A DNA stretch of 64,000 nucleotides from Treponema maltophilum ATCC 51939 (GCF_000413055.1 NZ_KE332518.1:17490-81489); one strand, 5' to 3'. Positions 51,265 through 59,845 are shown, counted from the stretch's first letter. Notes: generated by a model from the sequence alone, not told the origin. Translations and numbers: made by a program.

Positions 51265-51280
51265 AAAAGTATGGACTAAT
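51265..51280 (-). promoter_or_regulatory. regulon motif copy F (minus strand ATTAG-N6-CTTTT)
   Basis: Plus-strand AAAAG-TATGGA-CTAAT, 52 bases before the permease start. It matches one half-site well and the other poorly. It overlaps a -10-like CATACT for the transporter operon. Confidence 0.35.
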
Positions 51281-51311
51281 TTAAAAAGACGACAAGTGAC
51301 ATTTTGTGTGG

Positions 51312-51336
51312 ACATTTGTCGAATATTGACAAATGT
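51312..51336. promoter_or_regulatory. palindromic operator candidate
   Basis: ACATTTGTC-GAATATT-GACAAATGT, a perfect 9-bp inverted repeat with a 7-base centre. It lies between the divergent transporter and acyl-CoA synthetase genes, about 60 bases upstream of the synthetase promoter. It could also form a hairpin if transcribed, but its place suggests a regulator site. Confidence 0.5.
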
Positions 51337-51396
51337 TTGGAGCGCATCCCGTTTTATCCGAATATTGTTTTCTTTGCCGCGTTGTCTCTGCCGAGC

Positions 51397-51425
51397 TTGA
51401 TTTTTTTACAGATGTGCGCTATAGT
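51397..51425 (+). promoter_or_regulatory. promoter of the acyl-CoA synthetase gene
   Basis: TTGATT, 17 bases, TATAGT. It lies about 60 bases upstream of the start codon, which has the strong site AAAGGAGGAG. Confidence 0.55.
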
Positions 51426-51487
51426 ATATCTGTATACGTCAAAATGACAAATTTTGAGATTTTGTTTTTTTGTAAAAGGAGGAGCGT

Positions 51488-53395
51488 ATGGAGCAGACCG
51501 TTCCGAAAATGCTTAAAGATTCCGCCGGGAAATGGCCCGAAATTCCGGCACAATATTTTAAAAACACGGCGGGAACTTTTTCATTTTTTACGTACAAAGA
51601 GCTGCTCGAAAAAGTCCTCGATTTCGGGGCCGGTCTTTTGTCGCTCGGTATCAAGCGCGAAGAAAACGTCGGCTTGATTTCCGACAACCGCTATGAATGG
51701 CTCCAGTCCTCTTTGGGAATTATGGCGATCGGTGCGGCGGATGTTCCGCGCGGCTGCGATGCGTCGGAAAAAGACCTTGCGTATATTTTGGCGTTTGCGG
51801 ACTGCAAAACGGTTATCGCCGAAAATGCCGCCCAAGTGCTTAAAATAATCGGCATAAAAGAATCGCTGCCGGCATTAAAGCGCCTCATCTGTTTTGAATC
51901 GGTCGGCGAAGATGTTGCGCGGCAATGCAAAAAGGCTAAAACGGATCTTTTGTTTTTCGGCGACGTTACGGCTTTGGGAGTCGACTACCGCGCAAAGCAT
52001 CCGGGAAAGGTCGAAGCCGAGCTTGAAAAAGGCACGGCCGAGGATATCGCCTGTATTATTTTTACATCCGGCACAACCGGCGAGCCTAAGGGCGTTATGT
52101 TGTGTCACCGCAATTTTATGGCGCAGCTGGATGAACTTCCCGAGCGCATCAATTTGAACCCGGGAGAACGCGCCTTGTGCGTACTGCCCGTATGGCACGC
52201 ATTCGAGCGCGCCTGCGAGTATATCATTCTTATTCAGGGCGCGGCTCTTTGCTATTCGAAGCCCATCGGAAGCATCATGCTTGCCGATTTTCAGGCATTA
52301 AATCCGCAGGTTATTCCGGCGGTTCCGCGCGTTTTTGAAGCGCTGTATGAAGGCATATGCCGCGCGATGCGCAAAGCCGGCGGAATCGTTTTTATACTGT
52401 TCGGTTTTTTTACGGACGTTGCGGTTTTGCACACGCACATCGATCGAATCTTATTCAACAAAAACGCCCGGTTCAAAAAAACGCCGCAAGCGCCCAAATG
52501 GATTTTGCTTGTACTGCCGTGGCTTTTGCTGTATCCGCTTAAACTGCTCGGCGGCCTGATTATCTTTAAAAAAATCCGTATAAAGTTGGGCAACGCGTTC
52601 CGCGGCGCCGTTTCCGGAGGAGGTGCGCTTCCTCCCGTTGTAGACGATTTTTTTGCCGCCGTCGGCATAAAGCTTGTGGAAGGGTACGGATTGACCGAAA
52701 CCGCTCCCGTTGTTTCGGTACGACCTTTTTACCGGCCGATTTTCGGTACGGTCGGTTCTCCCATACGCGGCGTTGAAGCGCGTATTGTCGGCGAGCACGG
52801 CGAAACGCTTCCGGCCGGGCATAAGGGCGTCGTTCAAATACGCGGCGCAATCGTTATGAAAGGGTATTACAAAAAGCCCGATTTGACGGCCAAGGTTATC
52901 GATAAGGACGGCTGGTTCAATACCGGCGATTTGGGAATGCTTACGATAGACAACGAGCTCGTACTGCGCGGCCGCATAAAAGACACGATTGTGCTCCGCG
53001 GCGGTGAAAACGTCGAGCCGCTGCCGATCGAAATGAAAATCAACGAATCGCGCTTTGTGTTCCAATCGGTGGTTGTCGGGCAGGATCAAAAATATCTTGC
53101 GGCCCTCATCGTCCCTTCCGAAGAAGAAGTGAAAGCGTTTGCCGCCGAAAAGGGCATTGCGTACGACAGCTACGAAAAACTTTTGCGCAACGCCGAAGTT
53201 AAAAAACTGTTCGATGCCGAGTTGGCGTCTTTGGTGAACGGGAAAAACGGCTTTAAGCTGTTTGAACGCATAAACGCGTTTGCGCTGCTTGCAAAAGCGT
53301 TTGAACCCGGCGTCGAATTGTCGGCGAAGCAGGAAATTATGCGCTTTAAAATTCCCGAACTGTACGCGAAAGAGCTGCACGCGCTGTTCCGGTAA
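51488..53395 (+). CDS. fadD: long-chain acyl-CoA synthetase (AMP-forming)
   Basis: 635 residues. The AMP-binding P-loop is IIFTSGTTGEPKGVMLCH (~192-209). Further motifs are EGYGLTETAPV and WFNTGDLGML. A hydrophobic insertion at ~325-365 (ILLVLPWLLLYPLKLLGGLI) suggests membrane association, as in FadD15-like enzymes. It activates long-chain fatty acids to acyl-CoA using ATP. It is monocistronic between the transporter and the convergent mini-Fur gene. Confidence 0.9.
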   Translation: MEQTVPKMLKDSAGKWPEIPAQYFKNTAGTFSFFTYKELLEKVLDFGAGLLSLGIKREENVGLISDNRYEWLQSSLGIMAIGAADVPRGCDASEKDLAYILAFADCKTVIAENAAQVLKIIGIKESLPALKRLICFESVGEDVARQCKKAKTDLLFFGDVTALGVDYRAKHPGKVEAELEKGTAEDIACIIFTSGTTGEPKGVMLCHRNFMAQLDELPERINLNPGERALCVLPVWHAFERACEYIILIQGAALCYSKPIGSIMLADFQALNPQVIPAVPRVFEALYEGICRAMRKAGGIVFILFGFFTDVAVLHTHIDRILFNKNARFKKTPQAPKWILLVLPWLLLYPLKLLGGLIIFKKIRIKLGNAFRGAVSGGGALPPVVDDFFAAVGIKLVEGYGLTETAPVVSVRPFYRPIFGTVGSPIRGVEARIVGEHGETLPAGHKGVVQIRGAIVMKGYYKKPDLTAKVIDKDGWFNTGDLGMLTIDNELVLRGRIKDTIVLRGGENVEPLPIEMKINESRFVFQSVVVGQDQKYLAALIVPSEEEVKAFAAEKGIAYDSYEKLLRNAEVKKLFDAELASLVNGKNGFKLFERINAFALLAKAFEPGVELSAKQEIMRFKIPELYAKELHALFR

Positions 53396-53412
53396 AGACG
53401 GAAAATCGGCTT

Positions 53413-53670
53413 TTATACAGTGTCCGTCTGCCGTTTTTTTACTATCGTAACGTACTGCCGGCGGATATAGCCGAGTTCCTGAAGTAAACGCACCGTCCGA
53501 TATACGGTTGCCCGACCGATCGAATCATCCTCTTTATGTGCGATATAAAACAATTCTTTCGGCGATAAATCGGAATTTTGCAAGATGATCGAGAGCAGCC
53601 GCTTGCGCTGTTCGGTTACGCGCATTCCGTTTTTTCTGAAAGAATTCAATATTTCGTTAAAATAAGTCAT
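53413..53670 (-). CDS. Fur-like DNA-binding protein without the metal/dimerisation domain
   Basis: 85 residues that match only the winged-helix half of Fur/PerR proteins: ILNSFRKNGMRVTEQRKRLL, then DDSIGRATVYRTVRLLQELGYI. A normal Fur is ~135-150 residues and has a C-terminal HxHxH metal and dimerisation domain; here the frame ends QYVTIVKKRQTDTV. Only 17 bases separate its stop from the convergent acyl-CoA synthetase stop, so no frameshifted domain can be hidden downstream. It is divergent from exbB-exbD-tonB. A GTTAT-N6-CTAAC site 36 bases upstream suggests autoregulation. It may bind as a monomer or need a partner. Confidence 0.78.
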   Translation of the reverse strand: MTYFNEILNSFRKNGMRVTEQRKRLLSIILQNSDLSPKELFYIAHKEDDSIGRATVYRTVRLLQELGYIRRQYVTIVKKRQTDTV

Positions 53671-53705
53671 AAGAGTGTAAAACGGTATCGAATAAAAACC
53701 ACAAA

Positions 53706-53721
53706 GTTATAATATACTAAC
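53706..53721 (-). promoter_or_regulatory. regulon motif copy E (GTTAT-N6-CTAAC)
   Basis: GTTATAATATACTAAC, 36 bases before the mini-Fur start. The spacing is the same as at the receptor copy (55665). It covers the likely -10 box on the minus strand. Confidence 0.5.
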
Positions 53722-53792
53722 TTTTATAAACGGTCAATGAACGCGGGCGATATTGCAGGCGGTGTACACCCGAAAACGGACAACTTTAACCG

Positions 53793-53810
53793 TTATTGAG
53801 AAAAAATATC
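53793..53810 (+). promoter_or_regulatory. 18-base shared element, exbB copy
   Basis: TTATTGAGAAAAAATATC, followed by AATAA so that TTATTGA/TCAATAA form an inverted repeat. An exact inverted copy lies at 55592-55609 before the TonB-dependent receptor gene. Probably a second regulatory site of the iron/TonB genes. Confidence 0.5.
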
Positions 53811-53853
53811 AATAAGCACCGACACAATACAATGGTTTTTTTATCGGTTTTAT

Positions 53854-53869
53854 GTTAGTATAGACAAAC
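53854..53869 (+). promoter_or_regulatory. regulon motif copy C (GTTAG-N6-CAAAC)
   Basis: GTTAGTATAGACAAAC ends ten bases before the exbB start and contains a TAGTAT -10-like box. The exbB transcript would therefore have a very short leader without a Shine-Dalgarno sequence. Confidence 0.5.
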
Positions 53870-53878
53870 AAATTGACT

Positions 53879-54421
53879 ATGAGATTGATTGAATTTATTA
53901 ATTTAGGCGGGCCTCTTAACTGGGTGCTTGCGGCGATACTGTGTTTTTGTTTTTGTCAGTGCCTTGAGCGCGGCATATATTTTTTTCAAACGCGTAAGGG
54001 CTCGAAAAACGACGTGCTTAAACGCTTGCAGGAAAAAACCGCACCGTTTGCGGCTTTGCCGGAAGAGGTACGGCAAAAAGAGTTCGTTAAAGAAAGCACT
54101 CTTTTGTATTATGAAATGAACCGCGGGCTGTGGCTGCTCAATTTTATCAGCGCAGTGTCGCCGTCAATCGGTTTGCTCGGCACGGTTACCGGTCTTATCG
54201 GTTCGTTTTCCAAAATGGCGGAAGTGGGAGCGGCGGTGAACATTCAGGATTTGTCCGGCGGTATTTGGGAGGCGATGCTCACTACCGCGTTCGGTATGAT
54301 AATTTCGATTCCTGCGCTCTTGTGTTACCGGACGTTTAAACGCATTATCGAAAAACGTATGATGCTCATGGATTTGTACGGCCAAGAATGCGGGAAAGCG
54401 GCGGGGCAAATGCAGGGGTAA
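53879..54421 (+). CDS. exbB: ExbB, TonB-system proton channel subunit
   Basis: 180 residues of the MotA/TolQ/ExbB family. Three membrane segments are visible: ~12-32, ~85-110 (NFISAVSPSIGLLGTVTGLIGSF, the most conserved part) and ~125-150 (MLTTAFGMIISIPALLCY). It uses the proton gradient with ExbD to energise TonB. I chose the ATG; a TTG two codons earlier is also in frame. No ribosome-binding site is evident. exbD follows after 13 bases. Confidence 0.92.
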   Translation: MRLIEFINLGGPLNWVLAAILCFCFCQCLERGIYFFQTRKGSKNDVLKRLQEKTAPFAALPEEVRQKEFVKESTLLYYEMNRGLWLLNFISAVSPSIGLLGTVTGLIGSFSKMAEVGAAVNIQDLSGGIWEAMLTTAFGMIISIPALLCYRTFKRIIEKRMMLMDLYGQECGKAAGQMQG

Positions 54422-54434
54422 GTACAGGAGATAT

Positions 54435-54842
54435 ATGATGATCAAGCCCGGCTTTGTATCCCGTTATGACGAAGAGCTTGTCGTAAACATCACATCGCTT
54501 ATCGACGTTATTTTTATTTTGCTCATTTTTTTTATGGTGTCGACCCAGTTTAAAAGAAGTTCGCTGCCGCTCGATTTGCCGCGAAGCGAAGATACGACGC
54601 AGGAACACAATACGACAAAGGTGCTCGCCGTTACCGCCGACGGAATGGAACTGGACGGCAATGCCGTAACGCTTGAAGCACTGCAGGATGCGCTGGCAGC
54701 CCTTTATGCGCGGGAGCCGGAACTTGCGCTTTCTCTTGAGTGCGAACGGACGGTCGAATTTGAACGGATTGTACGGATATTGACCAAAATACAGGCTGCC
54801 GGAATCAGCCGCATCGGGATTGTGCATGAGCCGCTGGATTAG
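54435..54842 (+). CDS. exbD: ExbD, TonB-system proton channel subunit
   Basis: 135 residues. One N-terminal membrane helix with the essential aspartate D24 (NITSLIDVIFILLIFFMVST), then a periplasmic domain including LPRSEDTTQEHNTTKV and a C-terminal ERIVRILTKIQAAGISRIGI. It partners ExbB and TonB. CAGGAGAT precedes the start. tonB overlaps its end by 17 bases. Confidence 0.92.
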   Translation: MMIKPGFVSRYDEELVVNITSLIDVIFILLIFFMVSTQFKRSSLPLDLPRSEDTTQEHNTTKVLAVTADGMELDGNAVTLEALQDALAALYAREPELALSLECERTVEFERIVRILTKIQAAGISRIGIVHEPLD

Positions 54843-55533
54843 CTCCGCTCTGTGTACGGCCGCTCTTGTCGCCGTGCTGTTTTGCCTGCCGTTTTGGGGC
54901 ATACGGAGTTCCTCTTCTTCTCCTGCGTCGATTGTTTCCGATACGACGGTGTCGAATGTTCGCATCGTAAAACGCGCGCCGAAACAAACGCCGGCGGTCG
55001 TGCAACCCGTACAAAACGAAAGTATTCCCGCTGTCCCGACAAAACCCGCCGAAACGATTCCCCTCCCGAAACCGGAAGAAAAGCCGGAGCAGGCGGAGGA
55101 AACCTCCGCCGAAGCGCCGGAAAAACCGTTTGAACAAGCGGCCGAAGCGGTCGATGAAACTTCGTATGTAGCTGCGGGCGAAAGTACGGCAAGCGACGCG
55201 GCGAATGCGGGCGACGTTACGGATTCGTTTTCGCATACGCACGATGCAAAAGCGGCCGCAACGTATAAGTCTTATGTGCTCGGACGTATTGCGTCAAAAA
55301 AAACGTATCCGTATGCGGCGCGGTCAAACGGGTTGGAAGGCAAAGTGCGTGCGCGGGCAGTCATCAACCCCGACGGAACGCTTGCCGATGCCGTGATTTT
55401 GACGCCGTGCGAATACGAGCTTTTAAACACGGCATGTCTTGCCGCAATTAAAAAAGCCGCACCGTTTAAAAAAATGAGCGCCGGTATGGGTGTCCTGACC
55501 GTTTCGTTCGTTATGGATTTTTCGCTGCACTGA
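54826..55533 (+). CDS. tonB: TonB, energy transducer
   Basis: 235 residues. An N-terminal membrane anchor (SSALCTAALVAVLFCLPFWG), then a proline/glutamate/lysine-rich periplasmic linker (~60-110), and a C-terminal TonB domain at ~150-235 with KKTYPYAARSNGLEGKVRARAV and the family's YP...A...G.EG pattern. It transmits energy to the outer-membrane receptor encoded next. I chose the ATG at 54826; a TTG two codons earlier is in frame. Confidence 0.9.
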   Translation: MSRWISSALCTAALVAVLFCLPFWGIRSSSSSPASIVSDTTVSNVRIVKRAPKQTPAVVQPVQNESIPAVPTKPAETIPLPKPEEKPEQAEETSAEAPEKPFEQAAEAVDETSYVAAGESTASDAANAGDVTDSFSHTHDAKAAATYKSYVLGRIASKKTYPYAARSNGLEGKVRARAVINPDGTLADAVILTPCEYELLNTACLAAIKKAAPFKKMSAGMGVLTVSFVMDFSLH

Positions 55534-55591
55534 TTCGGGCGGCAGGACGTTCCGTTTCCGTCTGCGCGCTATTCGAATGCACGACGTTATC

Positions 55592-55609
55592 GATATTTTT
55601 TCTCAATAA
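55592..55609 (-). promoter_or_regulatory. 18-base shared element, receptor copy
   Basis: Reverse complement of the exbB-upstream element, exact over 18 bases (minus strand TTATTGAGAAAAAATATC). It lies between tonB and the receptor gene, about 113 bases before the receptor start. Confidence 0.5.
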
Positions 55610-55664
55610 AGCGGAATGTTGTTGCAAAAAAAACAAAAATCTTTTACTTATATAAACATCCCAA

Positions 55665-55680
55665 GTTAGCCATTACTAAC
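55665..55680 (+). promoter_or_regulatory. regulon motif copy D (GTTAG-N6-CTAAC)
   Basis: GTTAGCCATTACTAAC, the most symmetrical copy, 42 bases before the receptor start. On the reverse strand it reads GTTAGTAATGGCTAAC, which agrees with the araC copy at 13 of 16 positions. Confidence 0.55.
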
Positions 55681-55721
55681 TAATTTACGGTAAAGCGGCT
55701 GAACACCAAAGGACCTTTGAG

Positions 55722-57752
55722 GTGAGACGATACATAATTTGTTGTATGATGCTGTTTTCGGCGACATTTTTATTTTTGCAGGAAGCCGAAGACGACGTTA
55801 TCGTTGTGGATGCGGAAAAAATCGAGCAGAAAATCGACGAGTCGACCGAACAAAAACGCACGATTACGAATGACGATATACGAAAATCCGGCGCGAAAAA
55901 CGTCGGCGACGCTTTAAAAACCCTGCCGGATGTTGCGGTGAGCGCCGCTACGGCGGGCAATGCCAACGAATCGGTTACGATGCAGGGACTTGGGAACGGG
56001 TATGTAAAAATCATGATAGACGGCGTAAGCGTTTCGACCGATATGTCGGGCGCGGCACCGATTTTTCAGATTCCCGTAGAAAACATCGAGCGTATCGAGG
56101 TTATAAAGGGTGCCGATGCCGTTTTGTACGGAAGCAGCGCAATGGGCGGCATTATCAATATTATAACAAAACGCGGCGCAGCAGATGCTTCGCCCCTCAG
56201 CCCGCAAAGTACGGAAAAAACAAAGCTTAAAGTTGCCGGCAGCGTTACCGAAGAAGTCGGCTTTATGCCGCTGATACTCGGTTGGAAAAACTATACGGCC
56301 GCCAATCTTATCGTTTCGGGAAAACATATTACGAATACGCTGATCGGCAGCTTCGATTTTAATCCCGGCCGGGAACAAATGACCGAAGACTCCCTTGCCG
56401 GCTGGATCCGCTATTATAAAGGCACAAAAAAAATATTGGGCTTTTTCCGAAACACCTTTACGTGGAGCGATACGTGGGGCTCGGTCGGCGCGTACGGCGT
56501 ATACAGCGGTTCGCACCAAGTAAGTAATTATGCGAAAACCGGTTTCGATAAAGGAACCGATATGGTATACACCGCGCACCGCGGCGAGCTGGGCGTTACG
56601 GGAAAATATATGTTCGGCGAAACGCTGTATGTCGACGGTTTTGCCGCAGGCAAACTGTATTTTATGGATACCGTTCGGCATGTAAAAGCCGGCATGCATT
56701 CCTCTAAAACGGGAACACATTCCAATTCCTTCGATACGGAAATCGATGTTCGTGCCCACTGGACGCCGAACACAATCAACGATGTTATCTTCGGTATAAA
56801 CGCCGGCCTTGAATCGATGGCGGGTACATCTTTTGAAAAAAGAAAATACGCTTTGGAAACGGCATTGTTTGCACAGGACAGCGTTTCGCTTTTCGATAAA
56901 AAACTGACGCTCGTTCCCGGAGTTCGCTTTGACTTTGCACCGAGCGTTCAGGGAAGTACCGTGTGCTTTATGGCGACGCCGAAATTCGGCGTTAAATACA
57001 ATCCGAGCGAAAAAACGGCGCTCCGGTTCGGTTACGGTATGGGTTATAAAATCCCTACGTTGAAACAAAAATATTGGATTTTCAAACACAGCTATGCGCC
57101 CGGAGCGGGTAATTTTATTCTGTACGGAAATCCGAATCTTGTTCCCGAAAAATCGCACAGCTTTAACGTCGGAATCGAGCAAAACGTGGCAAATCTTTTT
57201 ACGGTTTCGGCCGGAGGCTATTTTAATTATATTCTCGATTTAATCGACCATGTTGTTACCGACGGCGTTTCTTCACCGCAAATACGGAAATATCAAAACG
57301 TGGATAAAGCGATCACCTTCGGCGGCGATATTTCGGCGGGAACCGAGATCGACCGATTTAAGGCGAAAGCAGGTTACGCGTATACGGGAGCAAAGTTTTA
57401 TGATGCGGGGACGTCGCGCTGGGAAGACCTTGCGCTGCGTGTGGCGCATCGGGTAACGGCGAACGTTTCATATCGTATCCCTTCCGCCGAAACCGAAGTG
57501 TCATTGAACGTTCAGTGGAATTCGCCCCAGCTTTTAACGGCAAAAAGCGGCTACTATACACCCGATTATTTTATGGTCGGCTTTAACGCGTCGAAGAAAT
57601 TTTTAGATGAAAAACTGGAAGTGTACGCCGGTTTGGACAACATGCTCAACAATATCCACTTTATAAAAGGCAGCAACAACGAAACGCAGGCATTTTATTA
57701 CGGGCTTGCCGAAGGCATTACGCTCCGCATCGGCGGCAAATACACTTTTTAA
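55722..57752 (+). CDS. TonB-dependent outer-membrane receptor
   Basis: 676 residues. The signal segment (IICCMMLFSATFLFLQEA) is followed by a likely TonB box (DDVIVVDAE), the plug domain (~35-165: TITNDDIRKSGAKNVGDALKTL, ERIEVIKGADAVLYGSSAMGG, IINIITKRG) and a 22-strand-type barrel ending in aromatic GGKYTF. It imports an iron chelate, haem or cobalamin. The GTG start has AAAGGA eight bases upstream. Lipoprotein genes follow, as in HmuR-HmuY type systems. The ligand cannot be told from sequence. Confidence 0.92.
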   Translation: MRRYIICCMMLFSATFLFLQEAEDDVIVVDAEKIEQKIDESTEQKRTITNDDIRKSGAKNVGDALKTLPDVAVSAATAGNANESVTMQGLGNGYVKIMIDGVSVSTDMSGAAPIFQIPVENIERIEVIKGADAVLYGSSAMGGIINIITKRGAADASPLSPQSTEKTKLKVAGSVTEEVGFMPLILGWKNYTAANLIVSGKHITNTLIGSFDFNPGREQMTEDSLAGWIRYYKGTKKILGFFRNTFTWSDTWGSVGAYGVYSGSHQVSNYAKTGFDKGTDMVYTAHRGELGVTGKYMFGETLYVDGFAAGKLYFMDTVRHVKAGMHSSKTGTHSNSFDTEIDVRAHWTPNTINDVIFGINAGLESMAGTSFEKRKYALETALFAQDSVSLFDKKLTLVPGVRFDFAPSVQGSTVCFMATPKFGVKYNPSEKTALRFGYGMGYKIPTLKQKYWIFKHSYAPGAGNFILYGNPNLVPEKSHSFNVGIEQNVANLFTVSAGGYFNYILDLIDHVVTDGVSSPQIRKYQNVDKAITFGGDISAGTEIDRFKAKAGYAYTGAKFYDAGTSRWEDLALRVAHRVTANVSYRIPSAETEVSLNVQWNSPQLLTAKSGYYTPDYFMVGFNASKKFLDEKLEVYAGLDNMLNNIHFIKGSNNETQAFYYGLAEGITLRIGGKYTF

Positions 57753-57764
57753 GCAGGAGTTTTT

Positions 57765-58829
57765 ATGGAAAAAGAAGTTATAAAAAAGAGTGCACGGCGT
57801 TTTTTTTCGGGCATGGGCATTGCCGCATTGACGGTTTTTGCTTTATTGACGGTTTCCTGCACGGAACTGCTTAATGCGTTTAAAGACGAAGCGCTTGAAA
57901 ATCACGATATTTCCGACATTTACGGATACACGTATTACGGAAACATTACGTCTTCGAGCGGCAGCACGCTGACACCTTCGCTTACGATTTATAACGGCGA
58001 ACGGCTCGATTGGAATATGAGCGTCAACGGTATGATTGATACTCAATTTTGGTATTATGCCGAAAAAAAATCAAAAAATAATTATACCCTGCATTGGTTT
58101 GTCGGTTCGGACAAGAATTCTGCAAGGTCAAAAATCGAGGCTGACGCCGTAATGACCGTTCAAATCGGCATAAACAGTACGAACGGGATTATCATTTTGC
58201 TTACGGGCGACGGCCTTACCGGAATCGGCGCGATGTCGAATACGCGTGTACCCATGGCGCGGCAGATTGGAATTGTACGTAAATTGACTGCACCGGAAAT
58301 AAAGATTGATGATACTGAAGATATAGCTATTGTGATTCCCGAAACGGCCGCGGATACCGAGTGGAGTGCGGAAAAAATCTACACGGGTACGTTCAAGTAT
58401 TTGGTTAAACAAAAAGGCAAGGTTATACAAAGCGGATCGGGATCGAGCGGGAAGGATGCCCACGGTAACGAGATAACCCCGACCGCCCGCATTGCCGCAG
58501 ACGGTACGCATACGGTAAAACTTATACTGCCCCGTTTTGCATACGATTCCAATATGACTATTGAACCGATCACAATTCCCGGCGTTAAAGTGCAAAAGAA
58601 AGACGACATATATTATTTTAAGTACGACTCGCCCAAAAAAGAACTTCCGCCCGAAGAAGGCGGAGGAATTCCTGCCCTTAAAGCCGATGGAAAAACTATT
58701 AAATTAATGCAGCTGTCGGTTCGCGGTATGCTTAAAGATGAGGGGGGGACACCGACTCTTACGTTGCGTACTTCGTTTAAGCCGGGAATAATGCCGTTTC
58801 CCGTTGTTCAAGTATTTACAGGCACATGA
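57765..58829 (+). CDS. lipoprotein with calycin-like C-terminal domain
   Basis: 354 residues. The lipobox LLTVSC (cysteine ~32) predicts a lipid-anchored protein. A ~140-residue beta-rich region follows, then a domain at ~205-354 that resembles calycin-like modules (YTGTFKYLVKQKGKVIQSGS, LILPRFAYDSNMTIEPITI, ALKADGKTIKLMQLSVRG). It starts 12 bases after the receptor stop in the same operon. By position it could be the surface partner that hands ligand to the receptor, similar in concept to HmuY. The fold assignment is tentative. Confidence 0.65.
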   Translation: MEKEVIKKSARRFFSGMGIAALTVFALLTVSCTELLNAFKDEALENHDISDIYGYTYYGNITSSSGSTLTPSLTIYNGERLDWNMSVNGMIDTQFWYYAEKKSKNNYTLHWFVGSDKNSARSKIEADAVMTVQIGINSTNGIIILLTGDGLTGIGAMSNTRVPMARQIGIVRKLTAPEIKIDDTEDIAIVIPETAADTEWSAEKIYTGTFKYLVKQKGKVIQSGSGSSGKDAHGNEITPTARIAADGTHTVKLILPRFAYDSNMTIEPITIPGVKVQKKDDIYYFKYDSPKKELPPEEGGGIPALKADGKTIKLMQLSVRGMLKDEGGTPTLTLRTSFKPGIMPFPVVQVFTGT

Positions 58830-58890
58830 ACGGATTTTCCGTTTGAAAAAATATACAAGCTTCGTTGAGAAGCAGAAATAGGAGTGTTTT

Positions 58891-59751
58891 ATGAAAAAAT
58901 GTATGGTTGTGGCGGCTGTGTTGGCGGCCGTCCTTATCGCTCTGACGGGCTGCCCCAATCCGGCCCACAATGCTCCCGCTGAATATACCGTCACTTTCAG
59001 CATCGACAATGATACGAACGGTACGCTTAGCACAAAAGCGAACGGAGAGACGATAACATCCGGCACAAAGGTAACGGAAGGCAAAACGGTTGTGTTTACT
59101 GCCGAACCGAAGGCGAACTATACTGCGACGTGGACTATTACCGGCGGCGCATTTGAAGCCGGTACGGGAACATACGGCAGTACAACGGCAAAGGTCAAAG
59201 TTACTTCCGATGTGACGGTCAAAGTAAGCTTCTTAAAGCTGCATAAAGTCGACGCTACGCTGAGTGTTTATGCTCCCCTAATGAATCTTGATTTAGCTAA
59301 GGGACAGCCGGATAAGGGAGAAAAGTTTAAACCTATAGTGGAAGGTTGCCAAGTTACCGTTGACGGCGACGGAAAAAGGATGATTACCGTAAAATTCAGA
59401 AAGTCGTATGTAAATGTCAAGGGCCTTGTATCGAACACATTTATAGATCCGCGTAATTCAAAGCCCGGTTATTACGATATGGACGGAATTAAACAGGATG
59501 CTCCGTACACTGTAAGCACGGATGATACTGCGGACGATCCTGAGGGGGAAAAAGTCCACTACGTCACTTCGATGAGCTTTCCCGTGAGCAAAGACAAAAC
59601 AGAATACTTTTTGTGGCTTTATCTCAACTCCTCTGTTATGGGCGCACAGTCCGGTGACGGCAAAGGAACTGCAGGTCCGAACGAACCGAATGAACACTCA
59701 AAATATGCAGGAAAATTTACCGTAGACTGGTCTACGCTTACGGAAGAATAA
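58891..59751 (+). CDS. lipoprotein with one InlB-type beta repeat and a shared C-terminal domain
   Basis: 286 residues. Lipobox LTGCPNP (cysteine ~21). One InlB-B/Listeria-Bacteroides-like repeat covers ~30-115 (GTLSTKANGETITSGTKV, EGKTVVFTAEPKANY). A C-terminal ~150-residue domain carries FIDPRNSKPGYYDMDG, VTSMSFPVSK and YFLWLYLNSSVMGAQ. That domain recurs in the next lipoprotein and was not recognised with confidence. A remote resemblance to haem-binding NEAT folds is only a hypothesis. The gene lies downstream of the TonB receptor operon; leader AGGAGTG. Confidence 0.7.
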   Translation: MKKCMVVAAVLAAVLIALTGCPNPAHNAPAEYTVTFSIDNDTNGTLSTKANGETITSGTKVTEGKTVVFTAEPKANYTATWTITGGAFEAGTGTYGSTTAKVKVTSDVTVKVSFLKLHKVDATLSVYAPLMNLDLAKGQPDKGEKFKPIVEGCQVTVDGDGKRMITVKFRKSYVNVKGLVSNTFIDPRNSKPGYYDMDGIKQDAPYTVSTDDTADDPEGEKVHYVTSMSFPVSKDKTEYFLWLYLNSSVMGAQSGDGKGTAGPNEPNEHSKYAGKFTVDWSTLTEE

Positions 59752-59845
59752 GATGTAGGGAATACGTTCGCTGTACCGTCGCTAACGGGCGCCGTGAGTA
59801 CATGGCGGAGCGGCGGGCGTTTCCGCATTTGTATCATATGTATAA

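Noticed and set aside
53413-53670. Frameshifted full-length Fur
   Set aside because: The acyl-CoA synthetase gene ends 17 bases beyond the stop, so no room for a second half exists.
55914-57182. 422-codon open frame on the minus strand
   Set aside because: Antisense to the TonB-dependent receptor; composition typical of a shadow frame and no start signals.
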